Assembly (NCBI GenBank): GCA_032622095.1 | Contig: CP136067.1 | Coordinates: forward strand, 93,858,707 to 93,922,706 | Direction of reading: 5' to 3' | DNA from: Siphonodentalium dalli | Lineage: Eukaryota; Mollusca; Scaphopoda; Gadilida; Siphonodentaliidae | Length of the DNA: 64,000 nucleotides | Part shown: in pieces, positions 45,951 through 60,900 of the stretch | Layout: each line of letters begins with the position of its first letter | How positions within the stretch are numbered: position 1 is the stretch's first letter | Made by a program: the position numbers and the translations under genes | The notes under the pieces: model-generated | What the model saw: only the letters and a program-made list of their open reading frames with translations | Databases searched by the model: none | What the model was told of the DNA's origin: nothing

Positions 45951-48900
45951 CTGCAAAATAGAAATTTAAACAAGTTAACCCTTTCCACAACAATTGGATT
46001 CTCCCACTCAGTTATGAAGGTGTAGGTTGGAATGGACTATTATTAATCTGGAGGGATTTTCAGGAATAATAAGCGACAGATAATACAAGTACAGAAGGAG
46101 TCCAAGCTGTTCATGAGAGGGAAATGTTGAACTTATTATCTGAACATTTCCCTACGGGATAACTACTCGTCAATGAGTATTTAGTATAGAAATGGTTAAA
46201 CTTATTATCTAACATTTCCTGAGGGAAAACTACTCGTCAATGAGTATTTAGTATAGAAATGGTTTAACTTATTATCTAACATTTCCTAAGGGATAACTAC
46301 TCGTCAATGAGTATTTAGTATATAAATGGTTACCTAACTCAGTTATGACAGGCAGATGATTATCTATAGTCTCAATTAACATTGTTTTTAGTTACTTTTC
46401 CAATCTGGGAAGTTTCTATATCGCCTAATTTGCAGAAGATAAAATGAATAATCGAGGTGACTAATGGGTGAACATCACCAACTTCAACTCGGGGAAATTT
46501 AATCTGATCCTAGGTCTCCAATAGCAGTTGAGGCATAAGCAGAATTAGGTTCCCAGAGGGTGAATTTGGTAATGCTAGCCTGCCGTGTGGGATAGCATCA
46601 CTAAATTCACCCTCTGGGCACCTCGTTCTGCAAATGACAGACACACTATTTGCAGGCTTGTAAGTTATTGTGATTGATTTGACTGTAACACGGTATGACC
46701 CTGACGGCTTGGAGTTTATGTTCATCTCAGTCGCGGAGTGACAAGGTTGAACACAAGGCTTCAAGCTGTCAATGTCAGACCATGTTACCATCAATCCACC
46801 GCAATAACATACATGTTCTGCTGACAATCGTGGTCATTTATAATAATTTAACATTTATTCCGAAGAACGATCAGCACACACTGTCAAAATCTCCTATCTG
46901 TCTCTCCATAACATTTTTCAACGTAAATGACGTCATGCATGAAAAAGCAGAGATATTTAGCTGCCCTCATTCTAATCAGGCCATTAGATTAGTGTTATAT
47001 GAGCACATCAGGTTCGGCCATGTAGGAGGATAAAATGTAAAAATATAGACTAAACAAGACAGTCAAAGACTGTGGGGTCGCTCACCAGACTGCAAAGACT
47101 GATGAGACTGGGACTCTGGAGACCACAATAATCAGAACTTTTCATAATCACTTTGAAAGAAGTAGATCTAAACACGATATGTGGCTAGAGAGGCTTCAGT
47201 AGAACTGTAGTGTACAGTGGGTAATTTCAAGGTAAATATCCACCTTGAAATTACCCACTGTACAATACTGATCACCCCCCTCCTCCAGCTCAACAAGTCC
47301 CCTCCCGACCGGGCTCCAGACTCCCAAGTCTTGGGTTGGAATTTCACAACCGACATCTCAAACTTTCTCAATTTTTGGAAATTTCCAATCTCACAAGCAC
47401 CTTTTTATAAAACCATTTAGACATGTTTGAAGCCCATTTATCCATGGACCCAAAACACCATACATGTATGTCAGATTAATCAGTTAGGTAGTTCCAAGGA
47501 AGATGTTTTAATGAATTTAGTATTTCAATGATTTTTTAAACACAAAAGTGTTAACTCCCCATAGCCCCGTCATTTCTTAACAGGTTGACCTGATGTTAAC
47601 AAATCTGAATATCAGTCACTAAAGGATCCTCCATACTATATGTAAGCTAAACAGTCCAACCTCTCTTGAGAAGACAATTTAAGAATGACTATAGAGACAT
47701 ACAGTTATGTCCCTGGTCACACCCTATTTAACCTGGTGACCACATCTGAATAAATTTGAATACCAGACACCAAAGAACCCTTCATACTAAATATCAGTAA
47801 AATAGACCTGATGGTCTTGTGGTGGAAGCATGTTAAAATTTGTGGCTATTTCGGTCGAACAGTTTAACCCGAAGTAGGAAAATATGGACTGTTACTGGTT
47901 GAAAAATCCAATCTACAGCCTCATTGCCCCCACCCAGGCAGCTTAGAAATCAATAGGAATCTATATATTATTATTGTCGCGGATCATGAATGCAAACGCT
48001 TTGGGCTAATAGTGAAGCAATGCACTCCTCAGTATTAAGTGTCAAATATACTCAATGTGGGGATTAAATGTTTGCACCTGAAGCGTACAGCATAACATAA
48101 TGTTTATGTAATATCAATAGGAATTCGTGGCTTCGCACTGAAGCCTCATTAAACTATTTGGAGTCAGGGTTTTATTCCTTCCCGGGCTTTAAATAAACAC
48201 TCCGATGTGACGTAATCTGGTAGAAGTTTAGAGCCACGTGCAGCTTCTAAACAGTTTACTATGTCGCAACACTGCAGACATCAAAGCGATGACACCGCCG
48301 TCATTGAATGTGGGTCAATTATGCACGTGCCCAGAATTGTTACACAGTCAGGTCAAGGACGCCAACTGTTTGTGAATTTGCTGCTGTTTGCGTTGAATTC
48401 TCAGATACTAATGCATATAATATGCTAAATAACAGTGAAGACGGGGGTGTTTATTTGTATAATAAATGGTGTAATAATGAGTCCATTTCTTTTAGAGGTG
48501 AAACCGTAAGACGAGTCCATTTTGTTGTTTAAGCGGAATTTGTACTTTCGGTTTCACAAATATCCGGTTGTATCACACTTTCTTACCGGGATTTTGGGAA
48601 TAAAAGTTAATATTAGTGAAGAGTAAGATAACTGTGATATTTAAAATTCAATGGATATTATCCTTCTTTATGGAGAGTTTTGTGGCTGAATCTCCGCCGA
48701 TATTTGCTGTGAATATCTGCTTGTCCCGAAATTTACAGTACAGCCTTCGAAATTGGCTATGTACAGCAAAAGACAATGCCGTAGAAAAGGATATAGAAGC
48801 GAATATCGAATTTCATGCAATTCTAAAGCAATGCTGTAGAAGAAAAATACCAATTTCAAGGGTTGAGGATAATTTTTTCATTGACATTAACTTACCGGTA

Positions 48901-51900
48901 TATATAATCATTTCAGTATAATATTGAATCCCAGTGCGACAGGTATAAATACAGCTATTCAATGGCACAGCGTTTACCGACTAGAATTGGAAGGAATATG
49001 AAGGCCTGATTCTAATAAATCTAATTTATTTCTAGAATGACTAATTGTATAGTACATACTTTCATCTGTCCATGATCATCTCTAGGTTGATGTATAAATT
49101 CATTCATTGTCAATGTCTTCGCTGATTTTGTTAGAATTACGCTCGACTCAAAACTAGTGTTATTGTAGAATTTGAAGAATCCAGCCAACAGTTCATCTGA
49201 AACAGAGACCCATATAGTTAGTGTGGAGCATCTGACATAGAGCCGTATAGTTAGTGTGGAGCATCTGACATTGAGACCTGTATAGTTAATGTGGAGCATC
49301 TGACACAGAGACCCTTATAGTTAGTGTGGAGCATCTGACATCGAGACTCATATAGTTAGTGTGGAGCATCTAACATAGAGACCTTTGTAGTTAGTATGGA
49401 GCATCTGACATAGAGACCCTTGTAGTTAGTGTGGAGCATCTGACAGAGACACCCTTGTAGTTAGTGTGGTGCATCTGACATAGAGACCCTTGAAGTTAGT
49501 GTGGAGCATCTGACATTGAAACCTTGTAGTTAGTGTGGAGCATATGACATAGAGACCCATATATTCAGTGTGGAGCATCTGACAGAGACCCATATAGTTA
49601 GTGTGGAGCATCTGACAGAGACCCGTATAGTTAGTGAGGAGCATCTGACATAGAGACCCTTGTAGTTAGTGTGGTGCATCTGACATAGAGACCCTTGAAG
49701 TTAGTGTGGAGCATCTGACATTGAAACCTTGTAGTTAGTGTGGAGCATATGACATAGAGACCCATATATTCAGTGTGGAGCATCTGACAGAGACCCATAT
49801 AGTTAGTGTGGAACATCTGACAGAGACCCGTATAGTTAGTGAGGAGCATCTGACATAGAGACCCTTGTAGTTAGTGTGGAGCATCTGACATAGAGACCTT
49901 TGTAGTTAGTGTGGAGCATCTGACATAGAGACCAAACAGACATGGTCTGACATTTCAAAATGAGGCCTCACATGTCATTTTTATCACCGGAAATAATGCC
50001 AAGTGAAACTAATAATGATAAAGTATCCCCCAATTATGTTCCTCTTTTCAATTGTCACTTTTTTTACTATAAATAATGCAAATCTTCACACCCTGGCCAC
50101 AACATCAAACATGCTTGCCAATTTCAAGGTCAATTCTAAGGTTATAGAAATCTTCAATTGCTCTGATCCTGGCACTGTTACTAGCACCATGTAAGGGTAG
50201 GCCTATCATTACAAACATATGACTGTATGGAACGCAAGACAGTGGTATGATGTTATAACTCGACCGGGCGGAAAAACTTGTTCCATAAATTTTCCAATTT
50301 CAATATTATGTAGACATCCAAGTTCTAATAATCATACATCTGAAAAATCCAGATTTTGGCAAAACAAATAATTAAAAACTACTCTCCAATAGAATAAATT
50401 TCATTTACCAGCACACTTTATCAATTTATTTTGCAAAATATCACATTACCAGTGATATTTTCCTTTAAAATATATCAATACTACAACCTGACATTATGTC
50501 AGATAGTTTCAAAGCAGATCCCGACAACCTATAAAAATTCGAATTTGGCATCTGACAATTGTCCATGTCAGACCACTTATTTGGAGCCTTGCATAGAAAC
50601 CCTTGCAGTTAGAATGGAGCTCATCTGGTTTCTTGCAAACTCTTTGAAAATCTTACCTTACTGTATACATGTACACCCAAGCCTTGAAATAGTGTGTCTG
50701 TCATTTGCAGAATGAGGTCCCCAGAGGGTGAATTTAGTGATGCTATCCCGCATAGCGGGCTAGCATCACAAAATTCACCCTCTGGGGACCTCATTCAGCT
50801 TACACCTCAGCAGAATGAGGTTCCAAGAGGGTGAATTTGGTGATGCTAGCCCACTATGCGGGGTAGCATCACTAAATTTACCCTCTGGGGACCTCATTCT
50901 GCAAATGACAGACACACTATTTCAAGGCTTGCTTATGACTGGGGTTACCTTCGAGGACCCCCACATGCAAAATCTCAGTTTGCATTCATAGTGCTAATCT
51001 AATGTCGTGTTTTAACCCTTTCATGATGGTGCAGCATTAAATAAACTGTGCCAGAACATTATCTTGTATATGCGAGTCTCCCATAAGGAGCTTCGCAAAT
51101 ATAAGAGAATGCGCTGGGTTACAAGGTCAGTTAAATATTGTTAGGCCAATGTATTCTCTTATATATTCGAGGACTATAGATTCGCATACATAAGAGAATG
51201 TTTTGGCGCAAGGTTTTGCAAAAATTCAGAAAGTCATAGAAGTGTTAAAGGAGTCATGAAGTATATTATTTTATTTAAAGATGCCTTTGTGGTGGGTTTT
51301 TCTGTTAAAATAGTCACATCTGCTAAAACCACAATAAACAGAAAGAATATTATATAATAGACAGCTCTTGTTCTTATACCAATCATAAATATCGCGTACA
51401 TTGCATGTTATTGTCACATTTGTATGCTTTATGTAAACAAACATCAATGTTACAGAACCATTTGTTTATAGACAAACACTTGGAACTACCGGATCGTCCA
51501 ATGAAAATGTTCTGTTGCGCTGTGGGAGGCTGCCAAATATTGCAAGTGGGTTAAAAAACCAACAGATTTCAAAATCAATATCTGACAACTCTTGAGCTCT
51601 GATGTGTGGGTTTCGACTTGAATCAAATATCTTTTACTCCTGAAGATAAAGAAATGGTAATTTAGGAGTGTTAATTCGGATTATGTATCTTTAAGCTTTT
51701 GCTTAGATTTAACTCTAAGTGACCAGTTGACATAAATTTATTGACAGATAATTTAATCACCTCACATATTGTGCCATTTGAAGTGACGGAACATTAATAC
51801 ATACCTGCGGATGTTTGGTTCTCGGTCGGGGTGATCTTTTTTAAGTCACTAGTGAAATAACACTTGTGTCCATCAGTCAGCTTCTTTTCTTGCGGTTCTG

Positions 51901-54900
51901 AATATAAATTATATACATATATATTTGAGAATGGTTAATCATGCTTTCTCCTAATTGAGGATGTGTTATCAATGCCCTATGACGTGGTAATTAATAATGA
52001 TGTAGAGAACATTGAAATTAATTCATATTATCCAGACGTACAACAAAAATTTAATAAAGTGAGTGTGAATTTAGTTAGCTTACATGTAGGTCAAGCATTT
52101 GGACCGCCACTGTACATCTGCAAATTTTTATTTAAAGGGACATGCAGTCTTCATTGTAGGTTATAATTTAGAAATAAAAGTCATCAAATTATGAAAATTT
52201 CCTCAAGAATATACTAATAGCATAATGATGATATGAATGTGATATTATTCACAAAACATGCTTTGCATCAGAGAATATGCAGGTCGAGTGTCGTTCAGTT
52301 ACTCACGAACAGCAAAGTGAATTGTTTATTTATAAACAGATTCACGATATTGAGTCAATTCCTTATTTAGATTCATGCGCATTATACGTCTGTTGTAAAG
52401 CCCTAATTTGGTGCGTTTACAACTCACAATAGTATCATAGTAAATTTCTTATTTGGTATGTATTGCCGTATATAGGTCAGAAGAAAATACTAACTGGATT
52501 GAAATATAGTCACCTCTTTGCAAGAACAATTATATTATGTACACATTTTCTGTCTGATCATTTCCCAATCATGAAGTGACATTCATCAGCTGGATTTTGA
52601 TCTGACAGCAGGCAGAATGGGTTGATTAAAATAAAATTTGGTGTGATTTGAATGCGATTGTTGATGGTGCCAATAATTTTATCTTGGCCTTTCACAGGGC
52701 AACATAACATTTTGATTGCACGATGGGTAGTTCAGAGTGTTTGTCTATAAACAAATGGTTCTGTAATATTTTTGATGTTTGTTTACATAAAAAGCATACA
52801 AACATGACAATAACATGCAATGTATGCAACAACATCTGTCTATTATATAATATTCTTTCTGTTTATGGCGGTTTTAGCGGATGTGACTATTTTAACAGCT
52901 ATATCCACCACAAAGGCCACCCATATCTTTAACTACACAACTGTGCTGCACAAATTTTATATCTATCTACACAGAGTAAAATCTCACCACATAATGACTG
53001 AAGATGTTCGAGCATTGGAAGTAACTTGATGGCCTGTAAATACACGGCTACTAATACTGTGAGAGCGTAGTTTGGAATTCTCTATACAATCTTACCACAT
53101 AATGTCTTGATGTACAAGCCTTGGAAATAACATGATGGTGTGCAAATACACGGCTACTAATACCGTGAGAGCGTAGTGTGGAATTCTCTATACAATCTTA
53201 ACACATAATGACGATATACAAGCATTTGAAATAACATGATGGTCTGCAAATACACGGCTACTAATACCGTGAGAACGTAGTTTGGAATTCTCTATACAAT
53301 CTCACCACATAATGACGATATACAAGCCTTGGAAATAACATGATGGTCTGCAAATACACGGCTACTAATACTGTGAGAGCGTAGATTGGAATTCTCTATA
53401 CAATCTTACCACATAATGTCTTGATGTACGAGCCTTGGAAATAACATGATGGTCTGCAAATACACGGCCACTAATAAAGTGAGTGTGAAGTTCGTTAGCT
53501 TATATGTATGTCCAGCATCTGGTCTGCCACTGTACATCCGCAAATTTTTATTTAACTACACAACCCTACTGCTCAAATCTTGTATATATCTACAGAGTAA
53601 AATCTTACCACATAATGACTGAAGATGTTCAAGCGTTGGAAGTAACTTGATGGTCTGTAGATACACGGCGACTAATAAAGAGAGAGCATAGTTCGACAAC
53701 TTATGTCCCGCATTCTGCCCTCCGCTGATCTCCTTCTGTTTCGCCCAGTATCTCAGAGCGAATACGAGCAGCTTCACACGCTCATCGTATCGGCCATAAA
53801 CATCGAGGAGTTTAGTGTTTCTCATTGCAACTCTGTAATGAATGGGTACAATTACACTGTAGCTCAACTACAAATTAGGACAAATTCTTCAAAAAGTACG
53901 TGTTACCTGGGCGAAAGTTGGTTCTCGGTGAACAAAACATATGGAAAAGATTTATGTTATGAATAAAATTAAATTTTTTATCATATACTATTCAGGAATA
54001 TGATCATACATTACAGGTAGGCTGCAATGTCCATGTCACGGTATGATACGTACAGCAATACAAACCTCACGGTACGATACATATCTCGATACGTACATGT
54101 ACTGATGTAGGTAGCTTAAGTTTTGGATAATTGGTCAATAATTTGAGTTATAACTTTAATATAAAACTAAAATGGTGAATGTACAGAGTACTAAATATTA
54201 TTAGTAGCAATTGATGCAGCTTGATTGTTTGACCAATCAGCATCCATGTTTTATTTCCACATGCTAAATATATATCCTGGAATTTCCCAAGCAGCGACCT
54301 CGAATGTATGGAAGGTTACGTAAACAATCGAAGCTTCTCACGAGTTTCCTCAAGCGAGGGTTTTAATTAACTACATTACATAACTAAACAAAATCAATAT
54401 CAGCGATGGTAATGTGTAGTATCATCAACTATATATAGTTAAATATTAAAATAAATAATAAAAGACAGTAACACAAAAACCGAACTGAAAACATATCGAA
54501 ACGAACTGTGAATCATACCGTCGGCATGTACCATGAATCACCGAAACAGCGATGTATCTTTGCAGACCTAATGACACGTAGTGGAGCAACCACATAATGA
54601 TGCTAATCAATATATCAATAATCATAGAATGGTAAGTATGTGAATACAGACATGTTTGTATCATCACATTAAAATACCAAATTAGAAAGTGGGTTGAAAT
54701 AATAGTTTATAGTTATCATTAGCAGGGTTACCTGGCATATCATAAGGCTGAGAGGTATTCAAACATTTGCAATCATTTGATATGGTTTTCTATCAGCGAA
54801 AAAACCAGTGACATACTTAGTGACGTGGTTAGTGACGTAGTTAGAGCATCTTCAATGGGGATGTACACCTTGGAAATTCGAACTACATACAGTAATGCTC

Positions 54901-57900
54901 TAATTAATCGACCCCTTAACCACAGAAGAATTATTGGTAACTTTTCAGGATTTAGTCGGAAATATGGTTTGTTGCCATTCATGGCAACAAGCCATATTTC
55001 CGACTAAATCCTGAAAAGTTAACCCATAATTATTCTGTGTGTAAGGGGTTGATTAATTAGAGCATTAATGTACCCTTGAGCCAGATCAAAGTCTCAACAT
55101 TGTGAAATCTCATTTGCACATCACCCTTGTCACAGAATTTTACAGCTGGTACTTGAATGTTTCCAACTGTTGGCAAATGCCAACGTAACAGCATATGGTT
55201 GGAAATTTCCAGCTAATTGCCATTTCAGTCCAAAAATCTACTATATATTTTGGGACTTCTGTTTGTCTGTTAGCTATGGCCGGGAAAACTGCCCAAACTT
55301 GCTATCTAAGGGTAAAATCCCAGATGGAGTGTCATCGCACCGCTTCTGAGAACGTCAGAGCACTCATTCTCCAATCCCCCGCCACTGCAATGGAAATTCA
55401 TGGGTTAATCGCGTGATAGTTAAAGAGCGTTCGTATCCGCAGTGTCGTTGATAAAGAGCGTGTATGTGTCCAGACATGAGCGTGTTGTGTCTGTGTACAG
55501 ACATGAGCGTGTTGTGTGATTCTGTGTTCGTACTTAGGGGTTCCTGGGAATGGGGGAGATTTTCATCAGGTCAGTTTTTCCGCCCGAGGTGACCTTCACC
55601 TTGAAACGGGTACCCACAAATGATCTAATATATATTTTGGGACTTCTGTCTGTTTGTTGGTCTGTTAGCTATGGCCGGGAAAACTGCTGGATGGATTTTG
55701 ACGAAATTTGATACCTGAGTGTTTTGGACGGGTCAAATCATGACACCGACCTGACCTTGACCTTCAAAATGGTCAATTCAAGGTGAAAGCCCGGACGAAG
55801 TCGGGTCACCTGCTATATAGTTAAATATTTGATTTTAGGTAGGAAAACAATATTCCACACTAATTATCTGTATACGTGATAAAAACCAAAAATTCCAAAT
55901 ATTGAGCTGATCATATCGAAAAATTATATGACGTCATTCACCTGAGCATAATGTATAGGCATAATGTGTGGTTGCTATTATTTAATTGAAAGAAAGTTAA
56001 AATTGTTTATCCAAAGTTTTAGGTACTTAGTGTCAATGTTCTTCTAAATTATTTAAGCCTGAAAACAAAAGGTTCCATTAGACTGAACAAACCTGTTGTT
56101 AACGGAGACGTCACATTTGACCTTGGATGGTCCATATACGAATCGGATAATTGGGCAGCGTGCACATGGAATGACGATGATGTTCTTTACATCTCGACAT
56201 CGCTGCCGAAGAATCACTGATAACAGCTTGACAAGATCCACCTGATCGATTTCTTGACAGTCCTTCACGCTCAGCGGACCATCCGACTTTGTCAGACTCT
56301 TAGCATCAGGGACGAATGGTAGAGTGAGTGAACCCTTCTTTGGTGACTGGAAATTAATTAAAAAACAATAGGCCTTAACCCCTTCACTACTGACTGACGT
56401 CATGACGTCGTATGTTGGGTGGGTGACAAAATGGCAATTTTCCAGTAGAAAAATTGAATGAGAAGCTGTAAAACTAACTCCGCACATTGTCGTCATCATA
56501 TACAATCCTGGTCCATCATACACCGTTTAACCCTTTCAGTAGTGTTGAATCAATTAATCGATTAGTCGAAATCGATGAGATTATTAAATTAGTCGATCCC
56601 GAAATCTGCTAGTCGACTAGTCGGGAAAAAGCAGTACCTATGTGCTATCATGACAGCAGTGCCATTGCACAGCCATATTATCATGTAATCTGTAACAGTT
56701 AACACATATTAACTTCTTAAAGCCTTATTGCATTGTTCCTTTAACAATGCCACTGCCAGTCATGCACGGGCGGTGAACTCCATGACCTGAACTGAACCCA
56801 ATGTATGCACGTGTAGGCGCAGTTTCATTTATGTTGATCATCAAAGACATGTTCAAAGTGTCGCTGCCGACTGAACACTGTCTAGTTCCATGGGGCGCAA
56901 TTGACCAGTGATAACTTCTCACTGCCGCACATGTAATACTAGAGTAATGATGCAACAAAATGGCTTCAATGATATACGAAACATAATTCGCGACAAGTCA
57001 AGCTGGTAAAGCCAACTCAGTAACTGAATAAATTCTAGATCATTCTTATACCCATACCCCCCAACCCCCCACCCCGCGACGCATGAGGCGCCAATTCAGA
57101 GAGACAATAGAACACACCCGACATCTCGTTAGCGAGACTTGCGAACAAGACTTGCCTATTTATTTCCAGGTTACGGCAACAATTTAAAAAAAAATAAAAT
57201 GTTTTTATTACCTGCATTCCCCAAACCGTGAGATTATATGGAGGTTGCAGGAGAGCCGGTTTAATACATCAAATTGGGAGACTCACGGGCAAAACGGAGA
57301 TTACATAGTTCACGTGCTTTCCGTTTGAACGTTCTGACACGGAAGAGGATACTCGAAACTGCGATGCCACATGGCCCATTTTATACTTCATATGGGCATA
57401 GAAACGGGAACTCTTAGAAGGGGTCCGACTAGTCGACTAGTCGACTAGTAGACTAGTAGTCGATTACCTCTGGCAACTAGTCGATTCCTTAAAATCGCTA
57501 ATAGTTTCAACACTACCTTTCAGTGCCAAGTCCGATTTTTGTGTCAACCCATATTTCCTTGATCATTTTTCAAATTTATTGATTATAATAATGTGATACA
57601 TTGATGGAAAGAGCTCTTAGTTGATACAAAAATCGGACTTGGCACTGAAAGGGTTAACACATAGAGACATTGGTTCTGATGCGCTAATATCTGAGCTCCT
57701 GTTATGATTGATGGTTGACTGCTGGGGCACTGAAGTAGGTCCATACTCAGTAAGGCTGAAATGGGTCAATCTCACCAGCGCTCACCGTTTTTTGGTGATA
57801 AAGTTACCCAGGTTGGGGAGAATTGAGATAAAGTTAGCCATGTTAAGCAAATCTCACAATATGAACATGATTTAACCCTTTGCCAAGTAAACGACATATA

Positions 57901-60900
57901 TGTCGTCTATCGGTTGATGAGTAGAACGACATATATGTCGTTTCAGGAAGTGTTATTTTATGTAGACATAACTTCAATAAATCATCTGATTTATAAATGA
58001 TTTGTATAGGAGTTATTTTGATTAATATAATGTCCCAAATGTATAAGTGCAATCGATTACGATAACACACGTTAACAAAAAATGCACATAAATTAAAACG
58101 AATTATTGGACCCTTTTGACAAGAACTTGTTAATAATTATTGCTATGACGTTGACGTTATATTTACTCATGACGTAATGTATATGACGTTACAGATACTC
58201 TCCAAAGGGTTAAAAGTGACTGAGTATCTTATTTGTTTAAATTTTTTTTTATTGAGAAAAGAATAACAGAGGAAATGTTTTAGCTTATGTGACTGGGTAT
58301 CTTGATTGACCGTGGTTGTTTAGCTTGATTGACTGTGGTTGTTTAGTTTGATTGACCATATAGATTTACTGGTACCTTAAATGTTGAGCCGCTGCCCTGA
58401 AGATCAATAAAGATGTCCATGTCACATCCTTTAACACCAAACCCATTAACAGATGATCCAAATTGGTTTACACTGCAAACTGAAAGCATATAAAATGTCA
58501 ACAAGAGCATCGTTAGGCCTTGGTAAAATATGCCAGTGGTAATATCAACAAAGGTCCAAACTCTGGTAAAATTTGGCAGCAGAACCCAAATTCGAACTTG
58601 ATCTGTTTTGGGATAATAAACTCATACCGTTCAGTAATCATTTGTAAATGAAAATTGAGTGCACAAAACAAACAAATTCCAACAAAACGGCCCTAACTCT
58701 TTTGAAAATTGGCAGGTGAAACCCAAATTTGAACTTGACCTGTATTGTGCTTGTAAACCCACATACAAAATTTCTTTATTTTCAGTTTAGATTTACTAAA
58801 GGTATCATCCAGAAATGAACGAGAGGCCGATCACGATCGGCAGATGTTTAACCCATACCTTGGCGATAGTGACTAGCCATAACTGATAATTTGTCAAAGA
58901 TATGATCACAGGAATTAATCCATATATCAGTACCCAACTTGAAATCAAAAGCTCAAATAATTTGTCTTAAGAAAGGGTTAAAGTATTTGGGTTGGGGGAG
59001 GAGTAGTTTTAAATCTCATAACTCTGTCCCTATTCACACAAGGACCTCTCACTGTGAGATCCAATGGTTTAGTGATTTCGGAGGACATGTTTAGGAGTTT
59101 AAGTTAATTCATTGGAAGCAAAAGTGATAAATCCCTATCTTTGCCACTTTTGACATGCCAGATATTCAAAATTTATTATTCACTTCTAAAGAGAAATTAT
59201 AATTGTTGACAAGCCAGACTGCTTAGAACGACATATATGTAGGGGATTCCATCTCGTATTTAAATGGTACTTTAATTACCCCCCCCCCCTTCCCGCATTC
59301 TCCCCAGTTATTTGTTTATCAAACATGGACAGATATAAGATCAGATCTGACCTGTGTATTAAATAAGATTAAGTGTTTCATAACAGGGGTGTATGTTTTT
59401 CAAAAATATTGGTAGTTTATACAATTCAAAAGTATTATCTATATAATGTTATACAGACATAATATGATGGGGATGACCACTAAATCGTTCATATAAAAGA
59501 AAGTAAGTTAGACCTCATTTGAATGGTTTCACACATTACAATGTTTTACAAGTAGCTTGGGCACTAAAGCCACAACCTTCAATGTTAATCTTCTAAGTGC
59601 TCTGTGGCCCCTAAAATTCAATCAACCATGAAAATGTGAACAAATGGGAAAATAAGGTTCCTGGAAATACTAACATCTACCATATTGATTTTCAAAACAA
59701 GTCATCACTTACAATAGTCATGTATATTTATCTGCCTGTTTCCCCATTGCATAGATAAATCAAATTGGCTATCAGCTGTTGTTTTAATTTTGAAAGCACG
59801 TGTCTGAAGGGTTAATATATTTTTCAAAAATCAATTAATCAGTCAATACCAAAATTGATAGAAGTGTGCAAAGATACCCAATATATATTAAGAGATATGA
59901 GAAAGAGTCCATGTACATTATAGCATGTGTCTATGGAAACCTTGGAAAGGGTTAATTATTTTTGAAGCAAATTAATGGAATTTAGAAGACACTTATATAG
60001 GTGAGGGGGCCCTTATCTCATCCTGTAATGAAATTTCAAGAATAGGAAAAACACCTGTCTTGTGCTGCCATTAATCAATTTGACAGTTAGAATAAACAAA
60101 CAGCCAGCCACCAGTGTTGTTTATCTTGCTTGACCCACCAGAGCTCTGTATCATATGTCATCACTCATTTCACTTGGAATGACAACATCTATAAAAAATC
60201 CTCTGATATACTCTGGATGTTGGATTACATGGTAATTTATTGATATCATTATATTACATGAAACTATTGCAATAAAATCTTCATATTTTCAAAACAGGAT
60301 ATCACACGGATTCACACCTAATTAATCGTATAAAACTAAAATAAATGAAAGCGTCAATTTTTTTTTATTATTTAATTTTTTTTTTTATTGTTATTAAAGT
60401 TCAAACACAAAATTTAATATCTGTATATGCTAAATTTAGCAAGGAGCTAAATCTAAAAAAAATAAAATTTAAAAAAAAAAATATTCTCGAAAAAGGGTCA
60501 TAACTCCTTTAAAATTAATCGGATCAAACCCATATTCGAACTCGATCTGTATTATGGGCTGTGAAACTAACATTCCAAATTTGGTTCCAATCAGATAAAA
60601 AATGTTTGAGTTATGGCAGAATGCGTGAATTCTAAGTTGAAAAAGGGCCATAACTCTGTAACAAAATCTCGGATCAAACCCAAATTCGAACTCGATCTGT
60701 ATTTTGGGCTGAGAAACCCATATACAATTTGGTTTCGATCGGATAAAAAATGTTTGAGTTATCGCATTACTCGTAAAGTGTCTACGGACAGACGGACAGA
60801 CGGACAGACAGACGGACAGACAGACAGACCAACGACGAGTGGTCAATCCGGGCAACGACACTATGTTTACCATACTATGGTATGGGTAAACATAAAAAGC

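Noticed and set aside
49021-49849. Several 70-90 codon minus-strand frames with Met-Leu-Leu-Thr-Asn repeats
   Set aside because: They are readings of the 37-bp acceptor array and, at 49060-49196, of the real TUT1 exon.
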